Source of the DNA: Clostridiales bacterium
Lineage (GTDB): Bacteria; Bacillota; Clostridia; Oscillospirales; Oscillospiraceae
Length of the DNA stretch: 48,977 bases
Direction: 5' to 3'
Assembly (NCBI GenBank): GCA_022774865.1
Contig: JALFLH010000008.1
Coordinates: 1-48,977 of the forward strand
Under the pieces are notes generated by a model. The model saw only the letters and a program-made list of their open reading frames with translations. It was not told the DNA's origin and searched no databases. A program made the position numbers and the translations under genes. The stretch's first letter is position 1; every line of letters begins with the position of its first letter. This document shows positions 7,307-15,099 of this stretch, piece after piece.

Positions 7307-9232
7307 ATGTCCGATGTTTTTTCATCTCCGGAATTTGAGGCCGCCTACACCTACGGCGGCCATGATCTTGGCGCGAGCTGGTCGCCGGAAAAGACCGCGT
7401 TTCGCCTCTGGGCACCCACTGCCGATCAGGCAGTTGTGAATCTCTACCGTTCCGGTACGCCCGGAACGGACGACCTGCTGGAATCGGTGCCGATGGAGCG
7501 CGCCTCCTGTGGCACATGGACGGCGCTGAAGCAGGGAAATCTGAACGGTGTCTATTATACCTTCTCCGTTCGGATCGGAGACTACACCGCCGAAGCCTGC
7601 GATCCCTACGCCAGAACCACTGGGGTTAACGGCCAGCGGGCCATGGTTATCGATCTTGCCTCCACCAACCCCGAAGGGTGGGATACGGATACCGATCCCC
7701 ATGGGGGCGCAGCGTTCAACGATGCCGTCATCTATGAGCTGCACATCCGTGATCTGTCCATGGACAAAAATTCCGGCATCCGCCGCAAGGGCAAGTTTTT
7801 GGGTCTGTGCGAAACCGGAACCAGAACGCCGGGCGGCATCGCCACCGGACTTGACCACATTCTGGAGTTGGGTGTGACCCATCTTCACCTGATGCCTGTA
7901 TTTGACTTTGGCTCCGTGGACGAGAGCCGCATCCGCAGCCGCCAGTTCAACTGGGGCTATGATCCGGTTAATTTCAACGTGCCGGAAGGCTCCTACTCTA
8001 CCGACCCGTTCCATGGAGAAGTCCGGGTTCGGGAAATGAAACAGATGATCCGACAGCTTCACCGCCATGGAATCAGCGTGGTGATGGACGTGGTGTACAA
8101 CCATGTGTATGACGCGGGGAGCTTCTGCTTCAACAAACTGGTGCCCCAGTATTTCAGCCGTGTGACGGACGGCGTGTATTCAAACGGTTCCGGCTGCGGA
8201 AATGACACCGCCTCCGAGCGGAGTATGGTTCGCAAATACATTGTGGATTCGGTTTGCTACTGGGCGGATGAATATCATATTGATGGGTTCCGGTTTGACT
8301 TGGTCGGGCTGCTGGATGTGGATACCGTCAACGAGATCGTGGCGCAGGTTCACGTGCGACACCCCAATGTGGTGTTTTATGGCGAGGGCTGGCACCTGAA
8401 TACGGCGCCTACCAAGCCCTGTGTTCTGGCCACCCAGGATCACGCGGATCTGACGCCGGGATTTGCCTATTTCAATGATACGCTTCGGGACGCACTCCGG
8501 GGTTCGGTGTTCCATCAATCCCAGCCCGGCTTTGTTACCGGCGCGGTTGACACGGGAGAACGGCTTGACGCGTGCTTCCGGGGAATGCCCGGATGGTGCT
8601 GCAATCCCGCACAGGTGGTTAATTACGTTTCCTGTCACGATAACAACACCCTGCTTGACCGGATCGCGCTGGCCACCCCCGGCAGGAGTCTGCAGGAGCT
8701 TGCCCGTATGAACCGTCTGGCCGCTGCGTTTTATCTCACGGCGCAGGGGATTCCCTTTATGCAGGCGGGGGAGGAGATGCTCCGCTCCAAGCCGGATTCC
8801 AAGGGTGGCTTTGTGGAAAACAGCTTCCGCTCTCCCGACGCGGTGAATGCGCTGAAATGGGAAAATCTGGGGCAGCAGATCTACCGCAGCACGTTTGCAT
8901 ACTACAAAGGTCTGATTGATTTCCGGAAAGCCCACCGGGCGCTTCGCATGACGGACACCAATGAGATCCTTTCCAATCTGGTGGCCATGCCCGCGTCTTG
9001 CCCCCATGTTCACGCGTACCGTCTGCGCGCGGATGTACCCGGTGAAGAGGCAGCGGAATTTTTCTTCGCGTTCAGCGCGGCTTACACGGAGCAGACGCTG
9101 GCACTGCCTGCGGGGCAATGGCAGCTTTGCGTTGACGGTGACAGAGCGGGAACGGCACCGCTGGCCACGCTGCAGGGCAGCATCCGCATTCCGCCCATCA
9201 GCGCCATGGTGCTTGTGAAGAATCAAACATAA
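7307..9232 (+). CDS. pulA: Type I pullulanase (glycogen/starch debranching, GH13)
   Basis: The 641-residue enzyme hydrolyses alpha-1,6 branch points of glycogen, pullulan or limit dextrins. An N-terminal CBM48-type domain (LGASWSPEKTAFRLWAP, about 21-37) precedes a GH13 barrel. The type I hallmark NWGYDP is near residues 215-220. Catalytic residues are Asp331 in DGFRFDLVG, Glu360 in YGEGW and Asp445 in SCHDNN. It has no signal peptide, so it most likely acts in the cytoplasm on stored glycogen or imported maltodextrin. The start is the ATG at 7307 with AAGGAG 12 bases upstream; an in-frame TTG at 7256 lacks one. It is monocistronic, ending at a bidirectional terminator. Confidence 0.93.
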   Translation: MSDVFSSPEFEAAYTYGGHDLGASWSPEKTAFRLWAPTADQAVVNLYRSGTPGTDDLLESVPMERASCGTWTALKQGNLNGVYYTFSVRIGDYTAEACDPYARTTGVNGQRAMVIDLASTNPEGWDTDTDPHGGAAFNDAVIYELHIRDLSMDKNSGIRRKGKFLGLCETGTRTPGGIATGLDHILELGVTHLHLMPVFDFGSVDESRIRSRQFNWGYDPVNFNVPEGSYSTDPFHGEVRVREMKQMIRQLHRHGISVVMDVVYNHVYDAGSFCFNKLVPQYFSRVTDGVYSNGSGCGNDTASERSMVRKYIVDSVCYWADEYHIDGFRFDLVGLLDVDTVNEIVAQVHVRHPNVVFYGEGWHLNTAPTKPCVLATQDHADLTPGFAYFNDTLRDALRGSVFHQSQPGFVTGAVDTGERLDACFRGMPGWCCNPAQVVNYVSCHDNNTLLDRIALATPGRSLQELARMNRLAAAFYLTAQGIPFMQAGEEMLRSKPDSKGGFVENSFRSPDAVNALKWENLGQQIYRSTFAYYKGLIDFRKAHRALRMTDTNEILSNLVAMPASCPHVHAYRLRADVPGEEAAEFFFAFSAAYTEQTLALPAGQWQLCVDGDRAGTAPLATLQGSIRIPPISAMVLVKNQT

Positions 9233-9237
9233 AAATT

Positions 9238-9268
9238 GCGGCGAACCGAAATGGTTCGCCGCTTTTGC
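9238..9268. terminator. Bidirectional terminator between pulA and the deacetylase gene
   Basis: GCGGCGAACC (9238-9247) and GGTTCGCCGC (9253-9262) with a 5-base loop. T-rich tails on both strands serve the convergent genes on each side. Confidence 0.85.
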
Positions 9269-9272
9269 GTTT

Positions 9273-10742
9273 TCAATTATTGACACCGTGGTGCGCCGTT
9301 GGACTGGTGGAGTCCAGCGGAAGGAAGGTATATCCGTTTGCCAGTCCCCAGCAAATGATTTCCTCCACCGCATCCACGCTGTAGGGCTTCACATCGTGCT
9401 GCAAAACCACAGAGGCAGTATGACGCTTGATGCCGGCTATGACGTTCTCAACCACCTTTTCTGTCTGATGTGTTTTGCCGGCATCGTCGCTGTCCACATT
9501 CCAGTCAAAATACTGGAATCCCATGTCATTCAAAGCCCGGGTCAGACGGGTCATAATACCTGTGTTAAACCGGCTGACCGTATTGGAGCTTCCGCCCGGA
9601 AAACGAACCAGCGTGGTCGTAATTCCGGTATGTGTCTGGATGATATTCTGCATTTGGTAGAGATCCCTGAAATAGGCGTCCTCACTGGCATAAATGGTTT
9701 TGTAGGAGTGGGAGACCGAGTGAATCCCCACGGAATGCCCCTCCGCCGCGATATCAGAAATCAGATCCGCATAATCGGAGTTGATTACAAAAAACGTGGC
9801 TTTCACATTGTATTTCTTCAAAACATCCAGCAGCTTCCTGGTGTAGGGGCCGGGGCCGTCGTCAAAGGTCAGGTAGACCACTTTGCCGTCGGGTACGACC
9901 GTATCCGGCTGGGGCTTGGGCTGAACCGTCACGGTTCTGGATACAGCCGCCTGATTCCCAAAGCGGTCGAAAACCGTATAGCAAAGGGTATAGGTGCCGG
10001 AACGATAGACATTCACCGAGCCGGAAACGCGGATCTGGGACGTCAGATCGCCGTCACAGTTGTCGAAAGCGGTGCAGCCGGGGTCCGTGAAGGCTTCACC
10101 CGCCGGAATGACCAGATTGGCGCTCCCCAACAGCTTGATCTCCGGCACCACCGGATCGTAATACACGATCTTTCGCTCCAGTTCGGTGGTGTTGCCGGAG
10201 GAATCGGACACACGATAATAGACAAAGCCGTTCTTTTCCGTACGCTGAACCCTGTCTGTCAAATCGCCATCGTAGTCATCCCGGGCGATATAGCCCTCCT
10301 CCCGATAAGACTGACCAGGGATGACATAGGTTTCCGGGCGGCCTTTCAGGATAATCTGCGGGGGCGTTTCATCCACTACCCGGACGGTTCTGCAGGCGCT
10401 GCCGCTCCAGAACAGATACCGGGCGGTATATTTCACCGGATAGGTGCCGACCCGGCCCGTATCCACGGTGCCCTCTGTGGTAACCGGCAGCGCTTTTCCC
10501 CGGGTCAGCAGAAAGTCTCCCGAAAGCATCGCGCTTGCGCCCGGCTCCCGATAGGGCTGCGCGTATTGCAGAATCAGTTCGGATTCACCCCACAGGGTCA
10601 CGTCAATCCGAAAATGGTTTCCGACAAAGAGAAACAGAAACAACGCCGCAAGCAGAAGGCTCGGAATGCCGATTCCGAGCAGCACGGCGCGGAGAACGCG
10701 TTTTTTGCGATTGTGTTTCATCATGTTTTCATAAGCATCCAT
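9273..10742 (-). CDS. Polysaccharide deacetylase (CE4/NodB) with Ig-like repeats, membrane-anchored
   Basis: The 489-residue protein has a short basic cytoplasmic tail, one membrane segment (about 18-41), two to three Ig-like beta repeats of the DUF5011/HYR type between about 45 and 275, and a C-terminal NodB domain. Repeat landmarks are PYREPGASA, SYREEGYIARDDYDGDLT and AFTDPGCTAFDNCDGDLT. All five NodB motifs are present: TFDDGP (292-297), HSVSHSY, RFPGGSS, DWNVDSDD and LQHD, so the metal triad Asp-His-His and catalytic residues are intact. The likely substrate is N-acetylglucosamine in peptidoglycan or an exopolysaccharide at the cell surface. The ATG at 10742 has AGGGGA upstream. It is a single gene. 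Confidence 0.9.
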   Translation of the reverse strand: MDAYENMMKHNRKKRVLRAVLLGIGIPSLLLAALFLFLFVGNHFRIDVTLWGESELILQYAQPYREPGASAMLSGDFLLTRGKALPVTTEGTVDTGRVGTYPVKYTARYLFWSGSACRTVRVVDETPPQIILKGRPETYVIPGQSYREEGYIARDDYDGDLTDRVQRTEKNGFVYYRVSDSSGNTTELERKIVYYDPVVPEIKLLGSANLVIPAGEAFTDPGCTAFDNCDGDLTSQIRVSGSVNVYRSGTYTLCYTVFDRFGNQAAVSRTVTVQPKPQPDTVVPDGKVVYLTFDDGPGPYTRKLLDVLKKYNVKATFFVINSDYADLISDIAAEGHSVGIHSVSHSYKTIYASEDAYFRDLYQMQNIIQTHTGITTTLVRFPGGSSNTVSRFNTGIMTRLTRALNDMGFQYFDWNVDSDDAGKTHQTEKVVENVIAGIKRHTASVVLQHDVKPYSVDAVEEIICWGLANGYTFLPLDSTSPTAHHGVNN

Positions 10743-10863
10743 GATTCGTCCCCTGTATGTGTTGGTCTATGGATACTATACCCTGTTTTTGTCGAAAAAT
10801 AAAGCAATGGGTCGGAATATTTATCAAAAATTAAGATTCTCCATTTTCAATCTGACCGGCAAA

Positions 10864-10900
10864 ACGCCCCGTATGACGCAGATCATACGGGGCGTGCGGA
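10864..10900 (-). terminator. Terminator of the PadR/HAAS/DUF4097 operon
   Basis: A 13-base perfect stem (10864-10876 with 10883-10895) and 6-base loop is followed on the minus strand by TTTT. It lies 23 bases past the last stop. Confidence 0.85.
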
Positions 10901-10917
10901 ATCGGGTGAACGGTGGA

Positions 10918-11823
10918 TCAATCAGAACTGTGGTGGCTGCCGGCATCTGATTCGCCGCATTTCTGAATGTACAGATTGCCGGAAACGGCGCTGATTCCGA
11001 TGCGGCAGCTCCCGTCACCATAGGTGTAATGGCCACCGGAAACCGTAGTGGGGAAGTCGGATGTGAATCTGCCGCTGACGGAATCGACGCTGGCAGAGAA
11101 ACCGCAGTTTTCTGGGAGCGTGATATCCAGATCTCCGGATACGCCGTTCATGTTGATGCGTTTGGGGATGTTGGTCAGCACCACGGTGCAGCTTGCGGAG
11201 GCGGAGTCGCAATTCAGAGTATTCAGCGTGCCGCTGAAATACACGTTGCCGGACGCGGTGTCAAAATCGATTTCATCCACATTGCAGTTTTCAAAGGTGC
11301 AGATACCGGATGCGGTGTCCATATCCACTTTCTCAATGGTCAGTTCGGAAACCTTTACTTTGGCCGAGGCCGCGTCGAGATCCAGCTCCTTGCAGTTCCA
11401 GTCACGGGGAACGGTAACAATCAGATCCTTGCTCAGATCGGAACCGAAATTGAAACCGTTCCAATTGAAATTGTCTTTGCAGAATTGAATCACCAGCTTA
11501 TCGCCGGACTGCTTCCAAACCATTTTCAGGTTTTCCTCACGGACTTCTGTTTCGGAGAAAATGATCTTGTCAGTATCGCCCGGCTGAACCGTGATGGAAC
11601 CGGCGGCCCAGTCGATCTCGATGTTGTGAACCAGAGAAGCTTCCACGCTGCCGGATTGGGAAACAGTAACTCCATTTTCGGCGGAATTGCCCCGGATATA
11701 GCCGGGGAAAGATCTAAAATTGAAGGAATAGTGCCGGAAAGCCAGCCCGGCAATCAGAATACCCAGCAGAACCAGAATCGCCAGACTGAACAGGATAATG
11801 CGGACAATGGCGTTAGTTTTCAT
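10918..11823 (-). CDS. DUF4097-type beta-repeat membrane protein
   Basis: The 301-residue protein has one N-terminal membrane helix (about 8-28) and an extracytoplasmic domain built of repeating short strands (LDLDAASAKVKV, VDMDTASGICTF, IDFDTASGNVYF, NMNGVSGDLDI, SVDSVSGRF). This DASG/VSG repetition is the hallmark of DUF4097 adhesin-like right-handed beta structures, also seen in LiaG-type envelope proteins. Together with the HAAS protein and PadR regulator immediately upstream, it forms a three-gene cassette common in Firmicutes and thought to relate to envelope stress; that role is inference. Its start overlaps the upstream gene by 11 bases. Confidence 0.82.
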   Translation of the reverse strand: MKTNAIVRIILFSLAILVLLGILIAGLAFRHYSFNFRSFPGYIRGNSAENGVTVSQSGSVEASLVHNIEIDWAAGSITVQPGDTDKIIFSETEVREENLKMVWKQSGDKLVIQFCKDNFNWNGFNFGSDLSKDLIVTVPRDWNCKELDLDAASAKVKVSELTIEKVDMDTASGICTFENCNVDEIDFDTASGNVYFSGTLNTLNCDSASASCTVVLTNIPKRINMNGVSGDLDITLPENCGFSASVDSVSGRFTSDFPTTVSGGHYTYGDGSCRIGISAVSGNLYIQKCGESDAGSHHSSD

Positions 11824-12439
11824 ATTCTTTTGCCTCCTTTAAATCGATACAGGCAACAATCAGCCCCTGAATACTTCCAATGATGGGGAAGAGCACCCAG
11901 GTAATGTGCCAGGCGCCTGTGGAAAAGCTGAGGAGCAGGTAGGCGGCGAGTCCGACAGCCCATATCACGGAGCCGATGCTTTTACGAAGCTGTTTTTTGG
12001 GCGTGTATTCCGTTTCGCAGTTTTCGGAACTGATTCTGTCCTTACTTTTGCTGGAAATCACCATCAGAACCGTAGCGGCAGCCACAATGACCAGCAGCAG
12101 GCAAAGGCCGACTTCATCCTGAAGCAGGAACAAGGGCAGGGGACACAGAATATAAAGTGCGATGCCCAATGCCTGAAGCAGCTTGCGGTTCGGCGTTCCT
12201 TTTGCATCCTCCGGCTGAGCGACCGTTTGGACTGCCGGCATATCACCGCTGCCAAGAATTTCGTTGATATCTCCGATGCCGGAGATAGCCAGACGGTAGG
12301 CTGCCTCCGGTGATTTGCCCTGCGTGACCAGGTCGTCGTAGCGGTCCAGAGTGTTCTGTAGAATTTCTGCTTTCACTTCCGCACAGCCCGATGCGCCTGC
12401 AAACAGAAGATTGACATATTGAATCAGTTGTTCTCTCAT
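11813..12439 (-). CDS. HAAS (DUF1700-like) domain membrane protein
   Basis: The 208-residue protein has an N-terminal helical HAAS-type domain (MREQLIQYVNLLFAG through about residue 65) with the usual pattern of a helical hairpin ending in AISGIGDINEIL. It is followed by four hydrophobic segments (about 85-105, 107-127, 148-168 and 175-197). HAAS proteins are membrane partners encoded next to PadR repressors. The start overlaps the padR stop by four bases (ATGA). No catalytic motif is visible, so a sensing or scaffold role is likely. Confidence 0.78.
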   Translation of the reverse strand: MREQLIQYVNLLFAGASGCAEVKAEILQNTLDRYDDLVTQGKSPEAAYRLAISGIGDINEILGSGDMPAVQTVAQPEDAKGTPNRKLLQALGIALYILCPLPLFLLQDEVGLCLLLVIVAAATVLMVISSKSKDRISSENCETEYTPKKQLRKSIGSVIWAVGLAAYLLLSFSTGAWHITWVLFPIIGSIQGLIVACIDLKEAKEYEN

Positions 12440-12774
12440 TTTTCTTCCTCCAATTCCAGAAGTTTATCCATGATTTCCTTGGTTTCCGCCCATTCCAGCA
12501 TCAGCTTATGACAGTTTTCCCGCCCTGCCGGGGTAATTGTGTAGTAGCGCCGCCGTGCGCCCGCGCCGGAATCTCCCCAGTAGGAGGCAATATAGCCCAA
12601 TTCCTCCAGCCGCTTAAAGGCGGTGTAGAGGGTGGCCTCCTTTAATTCAAATCTGCCGTTGGAAAGGGTGGAGATGACTTTGTTGATTTCGTAGCCGTAG
12701 CTGTCGGAATGCAGGAGCCGCGCCAGAATGATTGCGTCCGTATGGCCCCGGATCAGATCCCCGGCAATAGACAT
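12436..12774 (-). CDS. PadR-family transcriptional repressor
   Basis: The 112-residue winged HTH is of the short PadR-s2 class. ILARLLHSDSYGYEI is helix 1-2, ELKEATLYTAFKRLEELGYI is the recognition helix and following segment, and RRRYYTITPAGRE is the wing. A C-terminal dimer helix follows. The start is the ATG at 12772-12774, with AAAGGAGG seven bases away; the upstream ATG at 12780 sits almost on the Shine-Dalgarno and is unlikely. It is first in the padR-HAAS-DUF4097 operon. The 10+10 base palindrome over the -35 region is the probable autoregulatory site. Confidence 0.92.
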   Translation of the reverse strand: MSIAGDLIRGHTDAIILARLLHSDSYGYEINKVISTLSNGRFELKEATLYTAFKRLEELGYIASYWGDSGAGARRRYYTITPAGRENCHKLMLEWAETKEIMDKLLELEEEK

Positions 12775-12797
12775 AGTCATCCCTCCTTTGCTCCATT

Positions 12798-12835
12798 ATA
12801 GTAGCACGAGATACCTCGTCTGTCAAGGTATCTCG
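12798..12835 (-). promoter_or_regulatory. padR operon promoter with palindromic operator
   Basis: On the minus strand TTGACA (plus 12821-12826), a 17-base spacer and TACTAT (plus 12798-12803). A perfect inverted repeat, CGAGATACCT (12807-12816) and AGGTATCTCG (12826-12835) with 9 bases between, spans the spacer and -35 box, so a bound repressor would block RNA polymerase. Confidence 0.8.
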
Positions 12836-12840
12836 GCGAA

Positions 12841-12872
12841 AATAATTACGCGTGGTTTCACGCGCAATTATT
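12841..12872 (-). terminator. Terminator overlapping the rlmH stop codon
   Basis: AATAATTACGCGTG (12841-12854) pairs with CACGCGCAATTATT (12859-12872), with one wobble pair and a 4-base loop, then a short T-rich tail. The stop codon of rlmH lies inside the stem. Confidence 0.75.
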
Positions 12873-13350
12873 TATGATATTTACTGCCGGCCTGGATTGC
12901 TTCGGCGCGGTAGAGCTGCTCCAGCACCATGACCCGCGCCAGATGATGGGGAAAGGTCATCGGCCCCATGGAGAGCTTCAGGTCTGCCCGTTCCTTCACC
13001 CGTGGGGCGATTCCAAAAGACGAACCGATTAAAAAGCAGGCGCTGCTCTTGCCGGAGAGCTTCACTTCCCGGAGTTTCCCGGCAAATGCCTCGCTGGAAA
13101 GGGTTTTTCCCTCCGGCGTCCAGACACAGAACCAGGCGCCCTTTGATATTCTGGATAGAATCACGTCCGCCTCTTTTTCCAGTCCGGCGGCAATTTCGGC
13201 AGGGGAGGGATCTTCGGGCAGCCGGTTTTCCGGAAGCTCCAGAAGAGTAAACCGGCAGTAGGCGCTCAGCCGTTTTTTGTATTCCTCCGCTGCGGCGGTG
13301 TAGAATTTTTCCTTCAGCTTGCCCATGGCAATCAGTGTCATATCAAACAT
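12868..13350 (-). CDS. rlmH: 23S rRNA pseudouridine-1915 N3-methyltransferase
   Basis: The 160-residue SPOUT-class methyltransferase modifies pseudouridine 1915 in helix 69 of 23S rRNA using S-adenosylmethionine. Visible motifs are FLIGSSFGI (SAM knot), LSMGPMTFPHHLARVMVLEQLYRA, and the C-terminal YHK that ends nearly all RlmH proteins. Full length for the family. The ATG at 13350 has GGAGG six bases upstream. It appears to be transcribed alone, its 3' end fixed by the hairpin that includes the stop. Confidence 0.95.
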   Translation of the reverse strand: MFDMTLIAMGKLKEKFYTAAAEEYKKRLSAYCRFTLLELPENRLPEDPSPAEIAAGLEKEADVILSRISKGAWFCVWTPEGKTLSSEAFAGKLREVKLSGKSSACFLIGSSFGIAPRVKERADLKLSMGPMTFPHHLARVMVLEQLYRAEAIQAGSKYHK

Positions 13351-13427
13351 AGTTTTCCTCCATTTTCTTTATCATATCATATAGAAATGGGGAAAGCAAG
13401 GAAACAATAAGACGGGAGGTGGAAACA

Positions 13428-13586
13428 TTGAAAAAGAAACGATCCGATTTCAACGCTGCATTGCCGCTGTCCGTGAATGCAGACCATCAGGAAGTTCGGG
13501 TATTCCATGGCGACCCGCTGGGCAGCTATACGGGCCGGGGAGAAACGCCCACAGAAGAGCCGGTTCAGGACGCGGATGACCTGTGA
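13428..13586 (+). CDS. Small protein of unknown function (52 aa, TTG start)
   Basis: A TTG at 13428 sits five bases after GGGAGGTGG, one of the better ribosome-binding sites in the window. It opens a 52-codon frame ending at TGA 13584-13586, just before a strong terminator. The product starts with a basic KKKRSDFN patch, has a central VRVFHGDPLGSYTG segment and ends acidic (EEPVQDADDL). It has no membrane segment or cysteine. The gene has its own leader and terminator, between rlmH and spoIIID, both on the other strand. I do not recognise a characterised family; the pattern of a constrained core and acidic tail looks like a real gene. Confidence 0.65.
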   Translation: MKKKRSDFNAALPLSVNADHQEVRVFHGDPLGSYTGRGETPTEEPVQDADDL

Positions 13587-13594
13587 CCCGGCTG

Positions 13595-13624
13595 CCCCCA
13601 ACCGGAAGCGGCTGGGGGTTCCTT
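13595..13624. terminator. Terminator between the small ORF and spoIIID
   Basis: CCCCCA (13595-13600) pairs with TGGGGG (13613-13618), extended internally by CCG/CGG around a GAAG loop, and followed on the plus strand by a T-rich tail. It can serve the convergent genes on both sides. Confidence 0.75.
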
Positions 13625-13872
13625 TATTCCCCTTTGTATTTCCGGCGGGTTGCCATGCCGCCCCGGATGTGACGCTCGCTTTTATTCAGTTCCAGAATCT
13701 GCCGAACCTGTGCATAGAGAGCCGGGTGGTATTTTGGCAGCCGCTGCTGCAAATCCTTATGTACTGTAGACTTGGAAATGTGAAAATGTTTTGCCGCCGC
13801 TCTGACGGTGGCACCGGTTTCGATCATGTAAGCGGCCAATTCACAGGCCCGTTCTTCCAGTGGTTCTGTCAT
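13624..13872 (-). CDS. spoIIID: Stage III sporulation regulator SpoIIID
   Basis: The 82-residue mother-cell transcription factor matches SpoIIID along its whole length. ATVRAAAKHFHISKSTVHKD is the HTH, RLPKYHPALYAQV follows, and the C-terminal basic motif is ERHIRGGMAT. In Bacillus it acts after SigE to switch genes on and off in the mother cell. Its presence is the best evidence that this organism forms endospores or descends from one that did. The ATG at 13872 has GGAGGGG five bases upstream. A short CATACA box lies just upstream, but spacing to a SigE-type -35 is poor, so the promoter is left unassigned. Confidence 0.96.
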   Translation of the reverse strand: MTEPLEERACELAAYMIETGATVRAAAKHFHISKSTVHKDLQQRLPKYHPALYAQVRQILELNKSERHIRGGMATRRKYKGE

Positions 13873-13937
13873 ATGATCCCCTCCGATGCTGTATGCTGCT
13901 GGAAAAATCTATGCGGTTTGCTGTGAAAATATGTGCC

Positions 13938-13966
13938 TTGACAGGGCACGATAAAGTGAATAAAAT
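13938..13966 (+). promoter_or_regulatory. Promoter of the threonine aldolase gene
   Basis: TTGACA (13938-13943), 17-base spacer, TAAAAT (13961-13966). The start codon is 28 bases further on. Confidence 0.8.
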
Positions 13967-13994
13967 AAGTGTAATCGGAAAAGGAAGGGATTTC

Positions 13995-15038
13995 ATGATT
14001 TATTTTCACAATGATTACAGCGAAGGCTGTCACGAACGAATCCTGAAAAAACTGACGCAGACCAATCTGGAGCAGACACCGGGCTACGGCACGGATAATT
14101 ACTGCGCCGAAGCGGCGATGCTGATCCGCAAGGCCTGCGGGCGGGAGGATTTGGCCGTTCACTTTCTGGTGGGGGGTACGCAGGCAAATCTGACGGTGAT
14201 TGACGCGGCGCTTCGGCCCCATCAGGGGGCGATTGGAGCTGTTTCGGCGCATATCAATGCCCACGAAACGGGCGCGGTGGAGGCCACAGGCCACAAGGTG
14301 ATCGGGCTTCCCTCGCTGGACGGTAAGATTACGGCCGAACAGGTACGACGGACGGTGGAGGCGCATTGGGCATCCGACAGCTTTGAGCATACGGTTCAGC
14401 CCAAACTGGTGTATATCTCAAATCCAACAGAACTGGGAACCCTGTATTCACTTGCTGAGCTGGAAGCACTGTCCGCGGTCTGCCGGGAAAAAAGGCTGTA
14501 TCTGTTTCTGGACGGCGCCCGCCTGGGCTACGGACTGGCGGCAAAGGGAAACGATGTCACGCTGCATGACATCGCCCGACTGTGTGACGTGTTTTACATC
14601 GGCGGAACCAAGGTGGGCGCGCTGTTTGGGGAAGCAGTGGTGATTTCAAATCCGGCCATCGGGGAGGATTTTCGCTATCTGGTGAAACAGCACGGCGGAA
14701 TGCTGGCCAAGGGCAGGTTGTTGGGACTTCAGTTTCAGGCGCTGTTTGAGGATGGGCTGTATTTTGAAATCGCCGCGCACGCGGATGAGCTGGCTGACCA
14801 GATCCGAAGCACGTTGGATGAGATCGGAGCGCCGTACCTCGTTCCCGGCGTGACAAACCAGATTTTCCCCATTCTCCCCGACAATTTTCTGGAGGAGCTG
14901 GGAAAGAACTTCATGTTCACGGAACAGGAGCGGGTTGACGCGCATCACCGCGCCGTTCGTTTCTGTACGAGCTGGGCAACCACGCAGGAAAACGTTGACG
15001 CATTGTGCGCCGAATTCAGGCGCCTTGCAGGGAATTAA
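13995..15038 (+). CDS. ltaE: Low-specificity L-threonine aldolase (PLP enzyme)
   Basis: The 347-residue fold-type I PLP enzyme cleaves L-threonine or L-allo-threonine to glycine and acetaldehyde. The family start FHNDYSEGCHERIL is followed by LVGGTQANL, the cofactor Asp in LFLDGARLGYG, and the Schiff-base Lys in FYIGGTKVGALFGE. The ATG at 13995 is preceded by AAGGAAGGG; open codons further upstream would run over the promoter and are excluded. It is monocistronic. Close relatives include beta-eliminating lyases, but motif order favours threonine aldolase. Confidence 0.9.
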   Translation: MIYFHNDYSEGCHERILKKLTQTNLEQTPGYGTDNYCAEAAMLIRKACGREDLAVHFLVGGTQANLTVIDAALRPHQGAIGAVSAHINAHETGAVEATGHKVIGLPSLDGKITAEQVRRTVEAHWASDSFEHTVQPKLVYISNPTELGTLYSLAELEALSAVCREKRLYLFLDGARLGYGLAAKGNDVTLHDIARLCDVFYIGGTKVGALFGEAVVISNPAIGEDFRYLVKQHGGMLAKGRLLGLQFQALFEDGLYFEIAAHADELADQIRSTLDEIGAPYLVPGVTNQIFPILPDNFLEELGKNFMFTEQERVDAHHRAVRFCTSWATTQENVDALCAEFRRLAGN

Positions 15039-15050
15039 CAGATTTTTTAC

Positions 15051-15079
15051 TGGATAATGCCGGTATCCTTCGCTATAAT
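15051..15079 (+). promoter_or_regulatory. Promoter of the AI-2E family transporter gene
   Basis: TGGATA (15051-15056), 17-base spacer, TATAAT (15074-15079). The -35 is a weak match; the -10 is perfect. Confidence 0.6.
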
Positions 15080-15099
15080 GTGAATAGAAAAGGATGGTG

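Noticed and set aside
10742..10830. Promoter for the deacetylase gene (TATAGT near 10780)
   Set aside because: A -10-like box exists but no -35 at acceptable distance was found.
13872..13915. SigE-type promoter for spoIIID (GCATAGA ... CATACAGC on the minus strand)
   Set aside because: The -10-like CATACA is good but spacing to the -35-like box is about two bases short of the usual 14, so it was not called.
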